From: Methylotenera oryzisoli
Lineage (GTDB): Bacteria; Pseudomonadota; Gammaproteobacteria; Burkholderiales; Methylophilaceae
DNA length: 64,000 bases
Direction: 5' to 3'
Assembly (NCBI GenBank): GCA_945907735.1
Contig: CAMDTL010000007.1
Coordinates: forward strand, 19,868-83,867
Shown here: positions 1 to 9,820 of the stretch, in pieces
How positions within the stretch are numbered: position 1 is the stretch's first letter
Layout: the number at the start of each line of letters is the position of its first letter
Translations under genes and position numbers: made by a program
Notes under the pieces: model-generated
Told to the model about the DNA's origin: nothing
The model's database searches: none
What the model saw: the letters and a program-made list of their open reading frames with translations, nothing else

Positions 1-2166
1 CACAATTTCCATGGCACGGCCACCAAGTACATAACTTGGCCGTACGACGAGCGGGTAGCCAATTTCATTGGCGGCGATTAAAGCCGCCTCAGGCGTACGC
101 GCAGTGCGGTTTGGCGGCTGTTTTAAACCTAAGTCTTGGATTAATTTTTGAAAACGCTCGCGATCTTCAGCGCGGTCAATCGCATCGGGCGTGGTGCCGA
201 TAATCGGCACACCCGCTTTTTCTAACGCGCGTGCGAGTTTTAGTGGCGTTTGGCCGCCATATTGCACAATCACACCCACTGGCTTTTCAATATGTACAAT
301 TTCCAATACGTCTTCCAGTGTGACTGGCTCGAAATATAGTCTGTCAGAAGTGTCGTAATCAGTTGAAACGGTTTCTGGGTTACAGTTCACCATAATCGTT
401 TCATAGCCGTCATCACGCATGGCAAAGGCGGCGTGTACGCAGCAATAATCGAACTCAATGCCTTGACCAATTCTGTTGGGTCCGCCACCCAGCACCATGA
501 TTTTTTTCTTATCACTTGGTTGTGATTCACATTCTTCTTCATAGCTGGAATACATATAAGCGGTATTGGTAGCAAACTCCGCCGCGCAGGTATCCACGCG
601 CTTATACACAGGGCGTATGTTCATCGCTTGGCGATAGACGCGTACCGCATGTTGATCGGTATCTAAAAGCTTGGCTAAACGCCTATCCGAAAAACCACGG
701 CGTTTAAGCTGGAACAGCACGTCTTTATTGAGGTCAGCGATATGTTTGCCTTTTAAGGCAGCTTCGCGATCGATAATGTCTTTAATCTGCGCCAAAAACC
801 ACGGGTCTATTTTCGAAATATTGAACACTTGTGCTATTGTCATGCCGCATCTAAACGCATCGCCCACATACCAAATGCGCTCTGAACGAGGCTCACCAAG
901 CTCTTTGGTGATAATGTCTAAATCCGTGGTCAGCTCATCCAAACCATCGACACCGATTTCCAAACCACGCAGCGCTTTTTGGAAACTTTCTTGAAACGTA
1001 CGCCCAATCGCCATCACTTCGCCGACCGACTTCATTTGTGTGGTTAAACGCGAATCGGCTTGTGGAAATTTTTCAAAGGCGAATCTTGGTACTTTGGTGA
1101 CCACGTAATCGATGCTCGGCTCAAAGCTGGTGGGCGTTGCACCACCAGTGATTTCGTTACGTAACTCATCCAACGTAAAGCCCACCGCCAGCTTTGCCGC
1201 CACTTTGGCAATGGGGAAACCAGTCGCTTTTGACGCCAGCGCAGATGAGCGCGACACGCGCGGATTCATCTCAATGACAATCATACGGCCATCATCGGGA
1301 TTAATGGCAAATTGCACATTCGAGCCGCCTGTATCCACACCCACTTCGCGTAGCACTGCCAAACTAGCGTTACGCATAATTTGATATTCTTTATCCGTCA
1401 GCGTTTGTGCAGGCGCCACAGTGATGCTGTCGCCCGTATGCACGCCCATTGGGTCAAGATTCTCAATCGAGCAAATGATGATGCAATTGTCCGCCTTGTC
1501 GCGCACCACTTCCATTTCGTACTCTTTCCAGCCGAGCATGGATTCTTCGATGAGCAACTCTTTAGTGGGAGACGCATCTAAACCACGCTCGCAAATGGTG
1601 ATGAATTCTTCGCGGTTATACGCAATGCCACCGCCGCTACCGCCCATGGTGAATGAGGGGCGAATAATAGCGGGATAACCAATCGCAGCCTGCACTTGCA
1701 AGGCCTCTTCCATGCTATGCGCAATGGCAGATTTGGCTGACCCCAGCCCAATTTTTGTCATCGCCTCTTTAAATTTTTGTCTATCTTCGGCTTTATCAAT
1801 CGCTTCTTTGCTGGCACCAATCAGCTCAACCTTGTATTTAGCCAACACGCCATGTTTATCTAAATCCAGCGCACAATTCAACGCAGTTTGCCCGCCCATG
1901 GTGGGCAGCAGCGCATCGGGCTTTTCTTTGGCAATGATTTTTTCTACTACTTGCCAAGTAATTGGCTCGATATAAGTCGCGTCCGCCATTTCAGGATCGG
2001 TCATAATGGTGGCAGGATTGGAGTTGACCAAAATCACGCGGTAACCCTCTTCACGCAAGGCTTTGCAAGCTTGCGCACCAGAATAATCAAACTCACAGGC
2101 TTGGCCAATCACAATTGGGCCTGCACCAATAATTAAGATGCTTTTAATGTCGGTACGCTTAGCCAT
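1..2166 (-). CDS. carB: Carbamoyl-phosphate synthase large subunit, N-terminal 722 residues (3' part outside window)
   Basis: This subunit makes carbamoyl phosphate from bicarbonate, ATP and CarA-derived ammonia for pyrimidine and arginine synthesis. The reverse-strand translation starts [20 protein letters not shown], typical of CarB. It runs through the first ATP-grasp domain and the oligomerisation domain, and into the second synthase half ([15 protein letters not shown] near residue 560). The family is about 1070 residues long, so about one third lies before the window start. The ATG shares its A with the carA stop codon (TAATG), so the two genes are translationally coupled. No stop or frameshift was seen in the visible part. 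Confidence 0.97.
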   Translation of the reverse strand, partial: MAKRTDIKSILIIGAGPIVIGQACEFDYSGAQACKALREEGYRVILVNSNPATIMTDPEMADATYIEPITWQVVEKIIAKEKPDALLPTMGGQTALNCALDLDKHGVLAKYKVELIGASKEAIDKAEDRQKFKEAMTKIGLGSAKSAIAHSMEEALQVQAAIGYPAIIRPSFTMGGSGGGIAYNREEFITICERGLDASPTKELLIEESMLGWKEYEMEVVRDKADNCIIICSIENLDPMGVHTGDSITVAPAQTLTDKEYQIMRNASLAVLREVGVDTGGSNVQFAINPDDGRMIVIEMNPRVSRSSALASKATGFPIAKVAAKLAVGFTLDELRNEITGGATPTSFEPSIDYVVTKVPRFAFEKFPQADSRLTTQMKSVGEVMAIGRTFQESFQKALRGLEIGVDGLDELTTDLDIITKELGEPRSERIWYVGDAFRCGMTIAQVFNISKIDPWFLAQIKDIIDREAALKGKHIADLNKDVLFQLKRRGFSDRRLAKLLDTDQHAVRVYRQAMNIRPVYKRVDTCAAEFATNTAYMYSSYEEECESQPSDKKKIMVLGGGPNRIGQGIEFDYCCVHAAFAMRDDGYETIMVNCNPETVSTDYDTSDRLYFEPVTLEDVLEIVHIEKPVGVIVQYGGQTPLKLARALEKAGVPIIGTTPDAIDRAEDRERFQKLIQDLGLKQPPNRTARTPEAALIAANEIGYPLVVRPSYVLGGRAMEIV

Positions 2167-3302
2167 TAAGCTGCTTTCCTATTCTGCATAAGCGTTATAA
2201 ATTGATCAAACAATTCACTCATTTCGTGCGGCCCTGGGCTAGCCTCTGGGTGACCTTGAAAACTAAACGCGGGCTTGTCGGTGCGCGCAATGCCTTGCAA
2301 GCTGCCGTCAAACAAAGATACATGCGTAATTTTTACATTTGTAGGTAAAGTGTTTTGGTCAGCCGCGAAACCATGATTTTGACTGGTAATGAACACGCGC
2401 TTAGTTGCGACATCTTGCACGGGATGGTTAGCGCCATGATGACCAAATTTCATTTTCATAGTTTTTGCACCCGAAGCCAATGCCAACAATTGATGTCCCA
2501 AGCAAATACCAAATATGGGAATGCCAGTTTCTACCAACGTTTTAATCGCGCTAACCGCATAATCGCAAGGTTCTGGGTCGCCTGGCCCGTTGGATAAAAA
2601 GATGCCGTCTGGTTTATAACTTAAAGCCTCTTCCGCTGTAGCTTGTGCTGGCAAGACGGTGACCTTGCAGCCGCGCGAAACCAGCATGCGCAAAATATTG
2701 CGCTTAACACCGTAATCAAACGCGACCACCTGGAATTGTTGCGCTGGCGCTCGCGTGTAACCTTTACCCAGCACCCATTCGCCATCCGTAAATTCATAGG
2801 CCTTTTTGCAACTTACCACTTTGGCTAAATCCATACCAGCCAAGCCAGGAAAAGCTTTTGCTAATTTTAAAGCCTCAGCCTCATCGACTTTTCCTGTCAT
2901 AATGCAGCCTGCTTGCGCGCCTTTTTCGCGCAAAATTCGCGTGAGTTTGCGTGTATCAATATCGGCGATGGCGACGATGTTATTGGCTTTTAAATAAGCA
3001 CTTAAATTTTGGCTATTGCGGAAATTACTCTCCAACAATGGCAAGTCACGAATAATTAAGCCTGCCGCATACACCCTGCCAGATTCAACATCTTCAGTAT
3101 TCGTGCCAGTATTGCCGATATGCGGATAGGTGAGCGTAACAATTTGTTCGGCATAAGAGGGGTCTGTGAGAATTTCTTGGTATCCCGTCATGCTAGTATT
3201 AAATACCACTTCGCCAACGGTGTTGCCTAAGGTGCCGATTGCAATGCCTTTAAAAGCAGTTCCATCTGCTAACACTAACACCGCTGGAATTGTTTTTGAC
3301 AC
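2166..3302 (-). CDS. carA: Carbamoyl-phosphate synthase small (glutaminase) subunit
   Basis: CarA hydrolyses glutamine and channels ammonia to CarB. The protein has 378 residues, a normal length. The N-terminal CPSase_sm domain begins with [14 protein letters not shown]. The C-terminal class I amidotransferase domain carries the nucleophile motif GICLGHQLL near residue 268 and the His/Glu part in [14 protein letters not shown] near residue 350. The start is GTG at 3302, supported by a reverse-strand AAGGAG seven bases upstream; no ATG is close. It is the first gene of carAB, and two hairpins sit in its leader. Confidence 0.97.
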   Translation of the reverse strand: MSKTIPAVLVLADGTAFKGIAIGTLGNTVGEVVFNTSMTGYQEILTDPSYAEQIVTLTYPHIGNTGTNTEDVESGRVYAAGLIIRDLPLLESNFRNSQNLSAYLKANNIVAIADIDTRKLTRILREKGAQAGCIMTGKVDEAEALKLAKAFPGLAGMDLAKVVSCKKAYEFTDGEWVLGKGYTRAPAQQFQVVAFDYGVKRNILRMLVSRGCKVTVLPAQATAEEALSYKPDGIFLSNGPGDPEPCDYAVSAIKTLVETGIPIFGICLGHQLLALASGAKTMKMKFGHHGANHPVQDVATKRVFITSQNHGFAADQNTLPTNVKITHVSLFDGSLQGIARTDKPAFSFQGHPEASPGPHEMSELFDQFITLMQNRKAA

Positions 3303-3327
3303 CTTAAAGCTCCTTAAATTTCGTGAG

Positions 3328-3362
3328 GCACATCTCTAAATCTGCTAATTAAGTAGATGTGC
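3328..3362 (-). promoter_or_regulatory. Leader hairpin just upstream of carA
   Basis: GCACATCT (3328-3335) and AGATGTGC (3355-3362) form a perfect 8-bp inverted repeat about 25 bases before the carA start. It directly abuts the larger hairpin at 3364-3395. Its position between that hairpin and the ribosome-binding site suggests a role in the carAB leader, but the sequence alone does not show one. Confidence 0.4.
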
Positions 3363-3363
3363 A

Positions 3364-3395
3364 AAACGGGAGGAGTTTGTGAACTCTTCCCGTTT
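3364..3395 (-). terminator. Strong hairpin between the DUF2238 gene and carA (terminator or attenuator)
   Basis: The arms AAACGGGAGGAGTT and AACTCTTCCCGTTT pair at 13 of 14 positions around a four-base loop. On the minus strand the stem is followed by TTTT, so it reads as an intrinsic terminator for transcripts coming from dapB and the DUF2238 gene. It could instead act as an attenuator if the carAB promoter lies upstream of it. Confidence 0.6.
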
Positions 3396-3425
3396 CAGAA
3401 TTGGTGAATTATAGCGGAATTTAGC

Positions 3426-4052
3426 TTAAGATTCAAGCTGTCCTTGTAGAGTTAACAACTGCTTATCGTGCAAATCTCTTAACAAAATTTGTGCAGAAAT
3501 CGCGCCCATTAATGCCAAAAGCATATCCCACTGCGTATCCCATATGTCGCCTTGCGTGCCCAAAAAATCCTCCGCCGTCCCGCCTGAGACTGCTGCCACC
3601 CACCATTCGATAAACTCGTAACAGGCGCTGATACTTAAGCAAATACAGCACACCACAAAAAATAACCAAGCACCAGTTCTGACCACGCAGTTTCTGATTA
3701 AAATTTCGCGCGCAATGATGGCCGGCACAAACCCCTGTACAAAATGCCCAATGCGGTCGTAATAATTCCTATCCAAATCAAATGTGTCTCTAAGCCAGCT
3801 GAATAGAGGTACTTCTGCATACGTATAATGTCCACCCACCATAAGAATAATGGCATGGATGAGTATCAAGATGTACAAAAGACGGGTGAGCGGAAACTTT
3901 TGATGCGTAAAAAACAAAATGGGAAGCGCAATAATGACAGGCAATACCTCTAGGAGCCAGGTAAAAAAATCATGCGGCTTAATAGCAGACCATACAAACA
4001 CCACGCCCAATATGACTAGCAAGGTATTAACAAATGTCTTTTTATTGACCAA
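3426..4052 (-). CDS. DUF2238 (YjdF-like) inner-membrane protein
   Basis: A 208-residue polytopic membrane protein with about five to six hydrophobic segments. Conserved blocks include YDRIGHFVQGFVPA near residue 100 and CYEFIEWW near residue 145, followed by FLGTQGDIWDTQWDM. These match the DUF2238/YjdF family, whose biochemical role is unknown. It follows dapB on the same strand with a 58-base gap and may be cotranscribed with it. The start ATG at 4052 gives the expected full-length protein. Confidence 0.85.
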   Translation of the reverse strand: MVNKKTFVNTLLVILGVVFVWSAIKPHDFFTWLLEVLPVIIALPILFFTHQKFPLTRLLYILILIHAIILMVGGHYTYAEVPLFSWLRDTFDLDRNYYDRIGHFVQGFVPAIIAREILIRNCVVRTGAWLFFVVCCICLSISACYEFIEWWVAAVSGGTAEDFLGTQGDIWDTQWDMLLALMGAISAQILLRDLHDKQLLTLQGQLES

Positions 4053-4110
4053 ACTTTAATTTTCCAATGCGCCTGATTTGAGCTTTTAATCTGGCTTCAT
4101 TCAAAAAAAA

Positions 4111-4914
4111 CTATCTCAAATGTAACACATCCTGCATGTCAAACAGGCCTGTAGGATGGTTTTGCAAAAACTTGGCCGCACGCAAAGCACCCAGCGCAAA
4201 CGTTGCACGACTACTGGCTTTGTGCGTCAACTCCACGCGCTCACCAATGCCTGCAAATACCACCGTGTGGTCGCCCACCACATCACCACCACGCAAGGTA
4301 GCAAAGCCAATTTGGCCCGCTTCACGCTCACCCATCACGCCTTCGCGCGCATAGATAGCGCGATCTTTCAATTCGCAGCCCAAACCCTGCGCTGCTGCCT
4401 CGCCCAAGCGCAGTGCGGTACCTGAGGGCGCGTCCACTTTATGGCGATGGTGCATTTCCACCACCTCAATGTCGTAGTCCTCATTAAGCGTTTTGGCTGC
4501 TTGCTCAACTAAGTTAATCAGCAAGGTCACGCCCACGCTCATGTTGGGCGCGAATACAACAGCAATATGCTTGGAAGCCTCATGGATATGGATTTTTTGA
4601 GCATCGCTAAAACCCGTCGTGCCGATAACATGCTTCACGTTGGCTTTTTTGCAAGCTTCCAAATACTGCAAACTGGCTTCTGGGCGTGTGAAATCGACCA
4701 GCACATCCGCACCTTTAAGCGCGGCATCAACATCACTACTAATTTTTACGCCAGTATTTTTACCGAATTGCGCGCCTGCATCTTGGCCAATTTGCGGACT
4801 ATCAGCACGGTCAATCGCAGCGTGCAGTGTCAACGCTTCGTCAGCTAGCACACCCTCTATCAACGTCTGCCCCATGCGCCCAGTAGCGCCCGCAATCACA
4901 ATGTTAGTTTTCAT
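4111..4914 (-). CDS. dapB: 4-hydroxy-tetrahydrodipicolinate reductase
   Basis: DapB reduces the DapA product with NAD(P)H in lysine and diaminopimelate synthesis. It is 267 residues long. The Rossmann motif AGATGRMGQTL lies at the N-terminus, and the catalytic HHRHKVDAPSGTA motif (His and Lys) near residue 155. I chose the ATG at 4914; a TTG two codons upstream (4920) is also open. It begins 12 bases after bamE ends, so bamE and dapB are probably one transcript. Confidence 0.96.
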   Translation of the reverse strand: MKTNIVIAGATGRMGQTLIEGVLADEALTLHAAIDRADSPQIGQDAGAQFGKNTGVKISSDVDAALKGADVLVDFTRPEASLQYLEACKKANVKHVIGTTGFSDAQKIHIHEASKHIAVVFAPNMSVGVTLLINLVEQAAKTLNEDYDIEVVEMHHRHKVDAPSGTALRLGEAAAQGLGCELKDRAIYAREGVMGEREAGQIGFATLRGGDVVGDHTVVFAGIGERVELTHKASSRATFALGALRAAKFLQNHPTGLFDMQDVLHLR

Positions 4915-4926
4915 AACCAATAATCC

Positions 4927-5841
4927 CTAAAACCCAATTTTCTCTAGCATCTTCTCAAAATAGCCCAATTCTTCTTCTGGCAACGGTGGCGCCACCTCTA
5001 CTTTTTTAACTTTAACCTCAGGCACTACTTCTACAGGCGCAGTATTAATAGGCTCAGCAGGCTTAATTGGTAAGGCTTTCGGCGGCTCTACTTTAGGTGC
5101 TTCTACTGGTGGCGTTGCTACTTTGTTCACTTCAACGACAGGAGCCTCAACTGGCGCTGCGACCGCAGGCTCGGGGGTGTTTGGTGTTGGCACTTCCACA
5201 ATTGGCGCAACGCCACCAATTGGCACCTCAAGCACATTGCCTACAGGCTCGTCGTTATTGACTTCCAGAGCATCATTTGCAGGTTTTATCAAATTGATTT
5301 CTGGCTTATCTTCTAGCACTGGTGCAGCTTCTGGTTTAGGAGCTTCAGGCTTTACTGTTTCAGGCGTGACGACCGATTTTTCATCACCTTTCCAAAATTT
5401 AAGCTTGTCTAGCAAGCCTTTTTCTTTTGGTTTTGGCTCTATCGATTTTGGCAAAGACACTACGCCCGCTTCTGTGCCAGAAGCTGCGCCAGCCATACCC
5501 TCTGGCACCACATCGCCGCGCACTCTGGCGAGCAGATCTTTTTCAAATTCTAACATCACCCGCCGCTGTTCTTTAATTTTCCCCGCTTGGCGCATTTGGT
5601 AAAAATAATCCCAGCGATTGCTATGAAAGCTATCCACAATGAGTGGCGTGCCCATAATAAATTTCACTTGCGATTTAGTCATGCCAGGTTTTAATTGCAG
5701 CAACATTTTAGAAGTCACCACATTGCCCTGCTGAATGTCCATTTTAAAGGGCTTGACCGTAGGCACGGTCGAGCCGCAACCCGTTAAAAAAGCACTGCAA
5801 ATGAGCAACAAAACAAATAACAACTTAAAAAATTTATGCAT
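4927..5841 (-). CDS. bamE: BamE-type outer membrane assembly lipoprotein with a long proline-rich C-terminal extension
   Basis: BamE is the small lipoprotein of the BAM complex that inserts outer-membrane beta-barrels. The signal peptide ends in the lipobox LTGC near residue 22. The BamE core follows (LKPGMTKSQVKFIMGTPL, then DSFHSNRWDYFY, to about residue 110). The E. coli protein is about 113 residues; this one has 304. The extra 190 residues are rich in Pro, Glu, Val and Ala and end with a short amphipathic block, YFEKMLEKIGF. An amphipathic stretch also lies near residue 145 (LLDKLKFWKG). The gene is divergent from fur, as in several proteobacteria. Confidence 0.9.
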   Translation of the reverse strand: MHKFFKLLFVLLLICSAFLTGCGSTVPTVKPFKMDIQQGNVVTSKMLLQLKPGMTKSQVKFIMGTPLIVDSFHSNRWDYFYQMRQAGKIKEQRRVMLEFEKDLLARVRGDVVPEGMAGAASGTEAGVVSLPKSIEPKPKEKGLLDKLKFWKGDEKSVVTPETVKPEAPKPEAAPVLEDKPEINLIKPANDALEVNNDEPVGNVLEVPIGGVAPIVEVPTPNTPEPAVAAPVEAPVVEVNKVATPPVEAPKVEPPKALPIKPAEPINTAPVEVVPEVKVKKVEVAPPLPEEELGYFEKMLEKIGF

Positions 5842-5949
5842 GATTTTTGCGACGAATGACTTATTACTGAATTGGCGTTAATATAACACGATGACACACA
5901 GGCTAAAACCACAAAAGTTGTTTCAACCTAATTATTATTGAGCAAAATT

Positions 5950-6375
5950 ATGCATGATCAAAAAGATTTAAAGAACGCCGGCCTTAAGGCAACCTTGCCT
6001 CGGTTAAAAATTTTAGAGTTATTTGAGAACAGCAAAGAGCGCCATTTATCGGCCGAAGATGTCTATAAAACCTTAATCAATACCAGCGAAGATGTTGGCC
6101 TGGCGACAGTTTATCGCGTGTTAACGCAATTTGAAGAAGCGGGATTATTGGTGCGCCATCATTTTGAAAGCGGCAAAGCCGTATTTGAGCTAAATGAAGG
6201 CACACACCACGACCATATTGTGTGCGTTAAATGCGGCCGCGTAGAAGAATTTTACGACGAAGAGATTGAAAAACGCCAACAGCAAGCCGCCGAATCACGC
6301 GGCTTTGTCATGCAAGAACATTCACTAATGATTTATGGTGTTTGCGCCAAGCAACCCTGTGGACCTAGAAAATAG
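5950..6375 (+). CDS. fur: Ferric uptake regulator
   Basis: An iron-responsive repressor of 141 residues. The N-terminal winged helix contains [16 protein letters not shown] and the recognition-helix region [17 protein letters not shown]. The metal-binding dimerisation domain contains [16 protein letters not shown] and a C-terminal CAKQPC pair. The ATG at 5950 gives the standard N-terminus; a TTG at 5938 is in frame but less likely. It is divergent from bamE across about 108 bases that must hold both promoters. I found no convincing Fur box there. Confidence 0.96.
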   Translation: MHDQKDLKNAGLKATLPRLKILELFENSKERHLSAEDVYKTLINTSEDVGLATVYRVLTQFEEAGLLVRHHFESGKAVFELNEGTHHDHIVCVKCGRVEEFYDEEIEKRQQQAAESRGFVMQEHSLMIYGVCAKQPCGPRK

Positions 6376-6442
6376 CCATCCTTTTTTGCGAGCAAAACGT
6401 TTCTATTTGAAGTTGAAATCAATCTAGCTTGGGGAGCGCAGC

Positions 6443-8017
6443 ATGTTAAAAAGCCGTGCCTTACAAAAATACGCTTCATTACTCATTGCAGTACTCATCA
6501 GCTTCACTTTTACCTCCTGCGGCACCAACCCTGTCACCAAGAAAAAAGAAATTCAGTTTGTCTCGCAAGAAAAAGAAATCACCATTGGCAAAGAGAATTA
6601 TTCACCTGCGCGCCAATCACAAGGCGGCGATTACATTATCGACCCCGAACTCAGCGCCTATGTACAAGGCATTGGCAAGCGCTTAGGCGCAGTGTCTGAC
6701 CGCCCAGAATTGCCGTATGAATTTATAGTGCTGAATGATTCTGTACCCAATGCCTGGGCAATGCCAGGCGGCAAAATCGCCTTTAATCGCGGCTTGCTTT
6801 ATGAACTGAATAGCGAAGCTGAATTAGCCGCTGTGATGGGTCATGAGATTGTGCATGCGGCCGCACGCCACGGTGCCAAAAGCATGGAGCGCGGTATATT
6901 TATGCAAGGCGCGATGATAGCCGTGGGCATTGGTACCCAAAATACCGATTACGCCAACTTGGCGGTAGGCGCATCGCAACTTGGTGCGCAGTTAATTGGC
7001 AGCAAATATGGGCGCGATGCCGAAAGCGAATCAGATTACTACGGAATGCAATATATGAAAAAAGCGGGTTACAACCCCGCTGCCGCAGTGACCTTGCAAG
7101 AAACCTTTGTACGCTTAAGTGCAGGCCGCGAAAGTAACTTGATTGCGGGCTTGTTTGCTTCGCACCCACCATCACCCGAACGCGTAGCCGCCAATAAAGT
7201 GACTTTGGCTAAGTTGGGTGCGGGCGGTGAAATGGGCAAAGAGGCCTACGCGCAAAAAGTGGGTAAGCTTAAAGCCACGCAACCCGCCTACAAAGCCTAT
7301 GACGACGCCGTTGCTGCGCTAAAGAAAAATGACACCGCAACCGCAACTACCTTGGCGCAAAAAGCCATTGCAGGCGAACCACGCGAAGCAAGATTTCAAG
7401 AACTCTTAGGAGATATTGCACTAAGCCAAAAGAAAAACCAAGAGGCGCTGGCCTATTACGACAAAGCCATTAAAATGCAGCCAGATTACTTTAAACCGCA
7501 CGTGCAAAGCGGCATTGCGCTGTATAACATGGGCAAAAAATCTGAAGCTGAACCTTTTCTGAAGCGCGCAAACGAGCTACTCCCCACCGCACCAGGCCAC
7601 ACATTACTTGGAGAGATTGCTGAAGCGCGTGGTGAGACTGATGCCGCATTGCAACACTACCAAATGGCAGCAAGCTCTAACTCTGAAATGGGAAAACAAG
7701 CTGGCGAACGTGCGGTGCGCCTTGATTTACCGCGCAACCCAAGCAAATACATCCGCTCTGGTGCGCAAGCCGATAGCGGTGGCACTTTATTTGCGGTGGT
7801 GGAAAACGCCACCAGCCTGCCCGTTGGGCGCGTTCAAGTGCGCGTGGTGAAATACGATGCCAAAACTGGCCGCGCCATTGCACAAAGCCAACCCATGATT
7901 ATTAACGGCGTACAGCCAGGCAAACGCAACCAAATTGCTGTGGGCGAAAAAGTGAAAACACCGCAGGAAGCGCAGTTGTATAAAGTGGTGGTGGAAGCGG
8001 CGGAGTTGGCGAAGTAA
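6443..8017 (+). CDS. M48-family metalloprotease lipoprotein with TPR region (BepA/LoiP-like)
   Basis: Predicted periplasmic, outer-membrane-anchored zinc protease. The signal peptide ends in a lipobox (FTSC, about residue 26). The zinc motif HEIVHAAARH lies near residue 134, and the third ligand is in AESESDYYGMQYM near residue 195. From about residue 280 to 420 there are TPR-like repeats, as in BepA/YfgC, which degrades misfolded outer-membrane proteins. The 524 residues are close to the BepA length. The start has GGGGAGC nine bases upstream. Assignment to BepA itself rather than another M48 lipoprotein is inference. Confidence 0.88.
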   Translation: MLKSRALQKYASLLIAVLISFTFTSCGTNPVTKKKEIQFVSQEKEITIGKENYSPARQSQGGDYIIDPELSAYVQGIGKRLGAVSDRPELPYEFIVLNDSVPNAWAMPGGKIAFNRGLLYELNSEAELAAVMGHEIVHAAARHGAKSMERGIFMQGAMIAVGIGTQNTDYANLAVGASQLGAQLIGSKYGRDAESESDYYGMQYMKKAGYNPAAAVTLQETFVRLSAGRESNLIAGLFASHPPSPERVAANKVTLAKLGAGGEMGKEAYAQKVGKLKATQPAYKAYDDAVAALKKNDTATATTLAQKAIAGEPREARFQELLGDIALSQKKNQEALAYYDKAIKMQPDYFKPHVQSGIALYNMGKKSEAEPFLKRANELLPTAPGHTLLGEIAEARGETDAALQHYQMAASSNSEMGKQAGERAVRLDLPRNPSKYIRSGAQADSGGTLFAVVENATSLPVGRVQVRVVKYDAKTGRAIAQSQPMIINGVQPGKRNQIAVGEKVKTPQEAQLYKVVVEAAELAK

Positions 8018-8085
8018 TAGATGGAAATACACTCACCGCGCGAGATCGGCTTGATTCAAACTTAACCAGCTCGCCCTCTCTCTAA

Positions 8086-8107
8086 CTCTCCCTCCCAAGA
8101 GGGAGAG
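8086..8107. repeat. Short inverted repeat between convergent genes
   Basis: CTCTCCCTC and GAGGGAGAG flank a four-base CCAA loop, a perfect 9-bp stem. It lies between the convergent protease gene and recN. No T-run follows on either strand. It may serve as a bidirectional terminator or be a copy of a dispersed GAGGGAGAG-type repeat; the window holds only this copy. Confidence 0.5.
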
Positions 8108-8170
8108 GATTGAAGTTGAATGCTCTACCGCCAAATATCCATGCGCCTTCCAGGCCAATTATTTTTATCA

Positions 8171-9817
8171 TCAAGAAACCCCTAACATTTCTTTTGCATG
8201 TTGCCGCGTGGTTTCAGTAATTTGAATACCGCCCAACATGCGTGCAATCTCTTCTATGCGTTCGGTTTTACTCAACACTTGAATGTGGCTTAAAGTCGCG
8301 CCGTTGCTTTGTGTTTTGTTTACTTGTAAATGCTGCGTGGCCTGCGCGGCGACTTGTGGCAAATGGGTAATCACTAACGCTTGGCGCTCTGCGCCAAGTT
8401 GTTTGAGCAACTGCCCGACCACCTCTGCTACACCGCCGCCAATACCTACATCCACTTCGTCAAAAATCATGCAAGGTACACTACCCTGCGCTACCGTTGT
8501 TACATGAAGAGCGAGGCTAATACGCGACAACTCCCCACCAGAAGCCACTTTATTCAAGACGCGTGGCTCGACGCCCGCATGACCAGCCACTAAAAATTCC
8601 ACTGTTTCTAAACCATTGCTAGAAGCCTCGCACGGCTGCAAAGCAACTTCAAATTTGCCACCGCTTAAAGAAAGTCGCTGCATTTCTGCGCTGATTTTTT
8701 GGCTTAATGTGTTAGCCGCCTGCTGGCGGATGCTGCTTAATTGCTTGGCCGAAGCTTGATAATCCCCCAGCGCTTCTGCCTCTTGTTTAGCTAGCGCGCC
8801 ATCGTTGGCAAAACTTTCCAGCTCGGCCATGCGCACTTGGCAAGCGCTTAATATATCAGCCAATTCCTCAGGTTTAGCGCGATATTTTCGCGCGGCATTA
8901 TGCACGGCCTGAATACGACTTTCTACCTCTGCAAGCCGCTCTGGATCTAGCTCAGCGCGTTGTAAATAACGGTTCAACGCACGCGATGCTTCCTCTAATT
9001 GGATGATTGCAGAATCTACTCCATCGGCAGCTTCTTTCAACTGCAAATCAAATTCTACCAAGCCAACAAGCTTGCTTTGCACCTGCACGAGCATGCTTTC
9101 AATTGCGGGCTCGTTTTCACTTAAAGTCGCAATACAAGCTTCCAAGCCGCTTAGCAAACTAGCGCTGTTGGCTAGCTTATAATGTTCTGCTTGCAACTCT
9201 TGCCATTCTTCAGCCGCAAAATTGAGCTGCTTTAATTCACGCGTTTTATCGCGCAATTCGGCCAGTTCATCGGCGTATGCCGCTGCATTTTTTTCAACTT
9301 CTAGCCGTTGCTGATGTAAGTTAGCCCAAGTTTTATATTGCTTAGCAACTTGGTTAGCCAATTCCAATCTGCCAGAAAACTCATCTAAAATCTTCCGTTG
9401 CGTGCTGGTTTTAAGCAGCGAGTGATGCGCGTTTTGGCTATAAATATCTACCAATAATTCACCCAATTCTTTTAACTGACCAATGGTGACTGCAATACCG
9501 TTAATGAAACCGCGACTGCGACCATCGGCATAAATCACTCGCCTGAGAACCAATATCGACACTGTCTCTAAGGCATTATTTTCGAGAAATATTGTGGCAT
9601 TTTCGTTATTTGAAAATGTCGCGCTGATGTCTGCCCGCTCGGCACCCGTGCGTATCACAGCGCCATCGTTACGCTCACCCAGCGCCAGTGAAAGCGCATC
9701 GATTAAAATAGATTTACCCGCGCCCGTTTCACCCGTGAGCGTGGTAAAACCGCTCGAGAATTCTAAATCGAGCGCTTCGACAATAATAAAATCGCGGATA
9801 GATAAGGCTTGCAGCAA
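8171..9817 (-). CDS. recN: DNA repair protein RecN
   Basis: An SMC-like ATPase for double-strand break repair. It has 548 residues, a normal length. Walker A GETGAGKSILIDALSLAL lies at about 28-45, a long coiled-coil middle follows, then the ABC signature VASGGELSRISLALH near residue 430 and Walker B MIFDEVDVGIGG near 455. The start is TTG at 9817, giving MLQALSIRDFIIVEAL, the canonical N-terminus. It lies three bases after the nadK stop, so nadK-recN are cotranscribed. No ATG is available without losing the conserved N-terminus. Confidence 0.96.
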   Translation of the reverse strand: MLQALSIRDFIIVEALDLEFSSGFTTLTGETGAGKSILIDALSLALGERNDGAVIRTGAERADISATFSNNENATIFLENNALETVSILVLRRVIYADGRSRGFINGIAVTIGQLKELGELLVDIYSQNAHHSLLKTSTQRKILDEFSGRLELANQVAKQYKTWANLHQQRLEVEKNAAAYADELAELRDKTRELKQLNFAAEEWQELQAEHYKLANSASLLSGLEACIATLSENEPAIESMLVQVQSKLVGLVEFDLQLKEAADGVDSAIIQLEEASRALNRYLQRAELDPERLAEVESRIQAVHNAARKYRAKPEELADILSACQVRMAELESFANDGALAKQEAEALGDYQASAKQLSSIRQQAANTLSQKISAEMQRLSLSGGKFEVALQPCEASSNGLETVEFLVAGHAGVEPRVLNKVASGGELSRISLALHVTTVAQGSVPCMIFDEVDVGIGGGVAEVVGQLLKQLGAERQALVITHLPQVAAQATQHLQVNKTQSNGATLSHIQVLSKTERIEEIARMLGGIQITETTRQHAKEMLGVS

Positions 9818-9820
9818 GAA

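Noticed and set aside
5123..5602. A 159-codon open frame on the plus strand over bamE
   Set aside because: It lies opposite the low-complexity Pro/Glu-rich tail of BamE, and its Ser/Thr/Gly-rich product is a shadow of that repeat composition.
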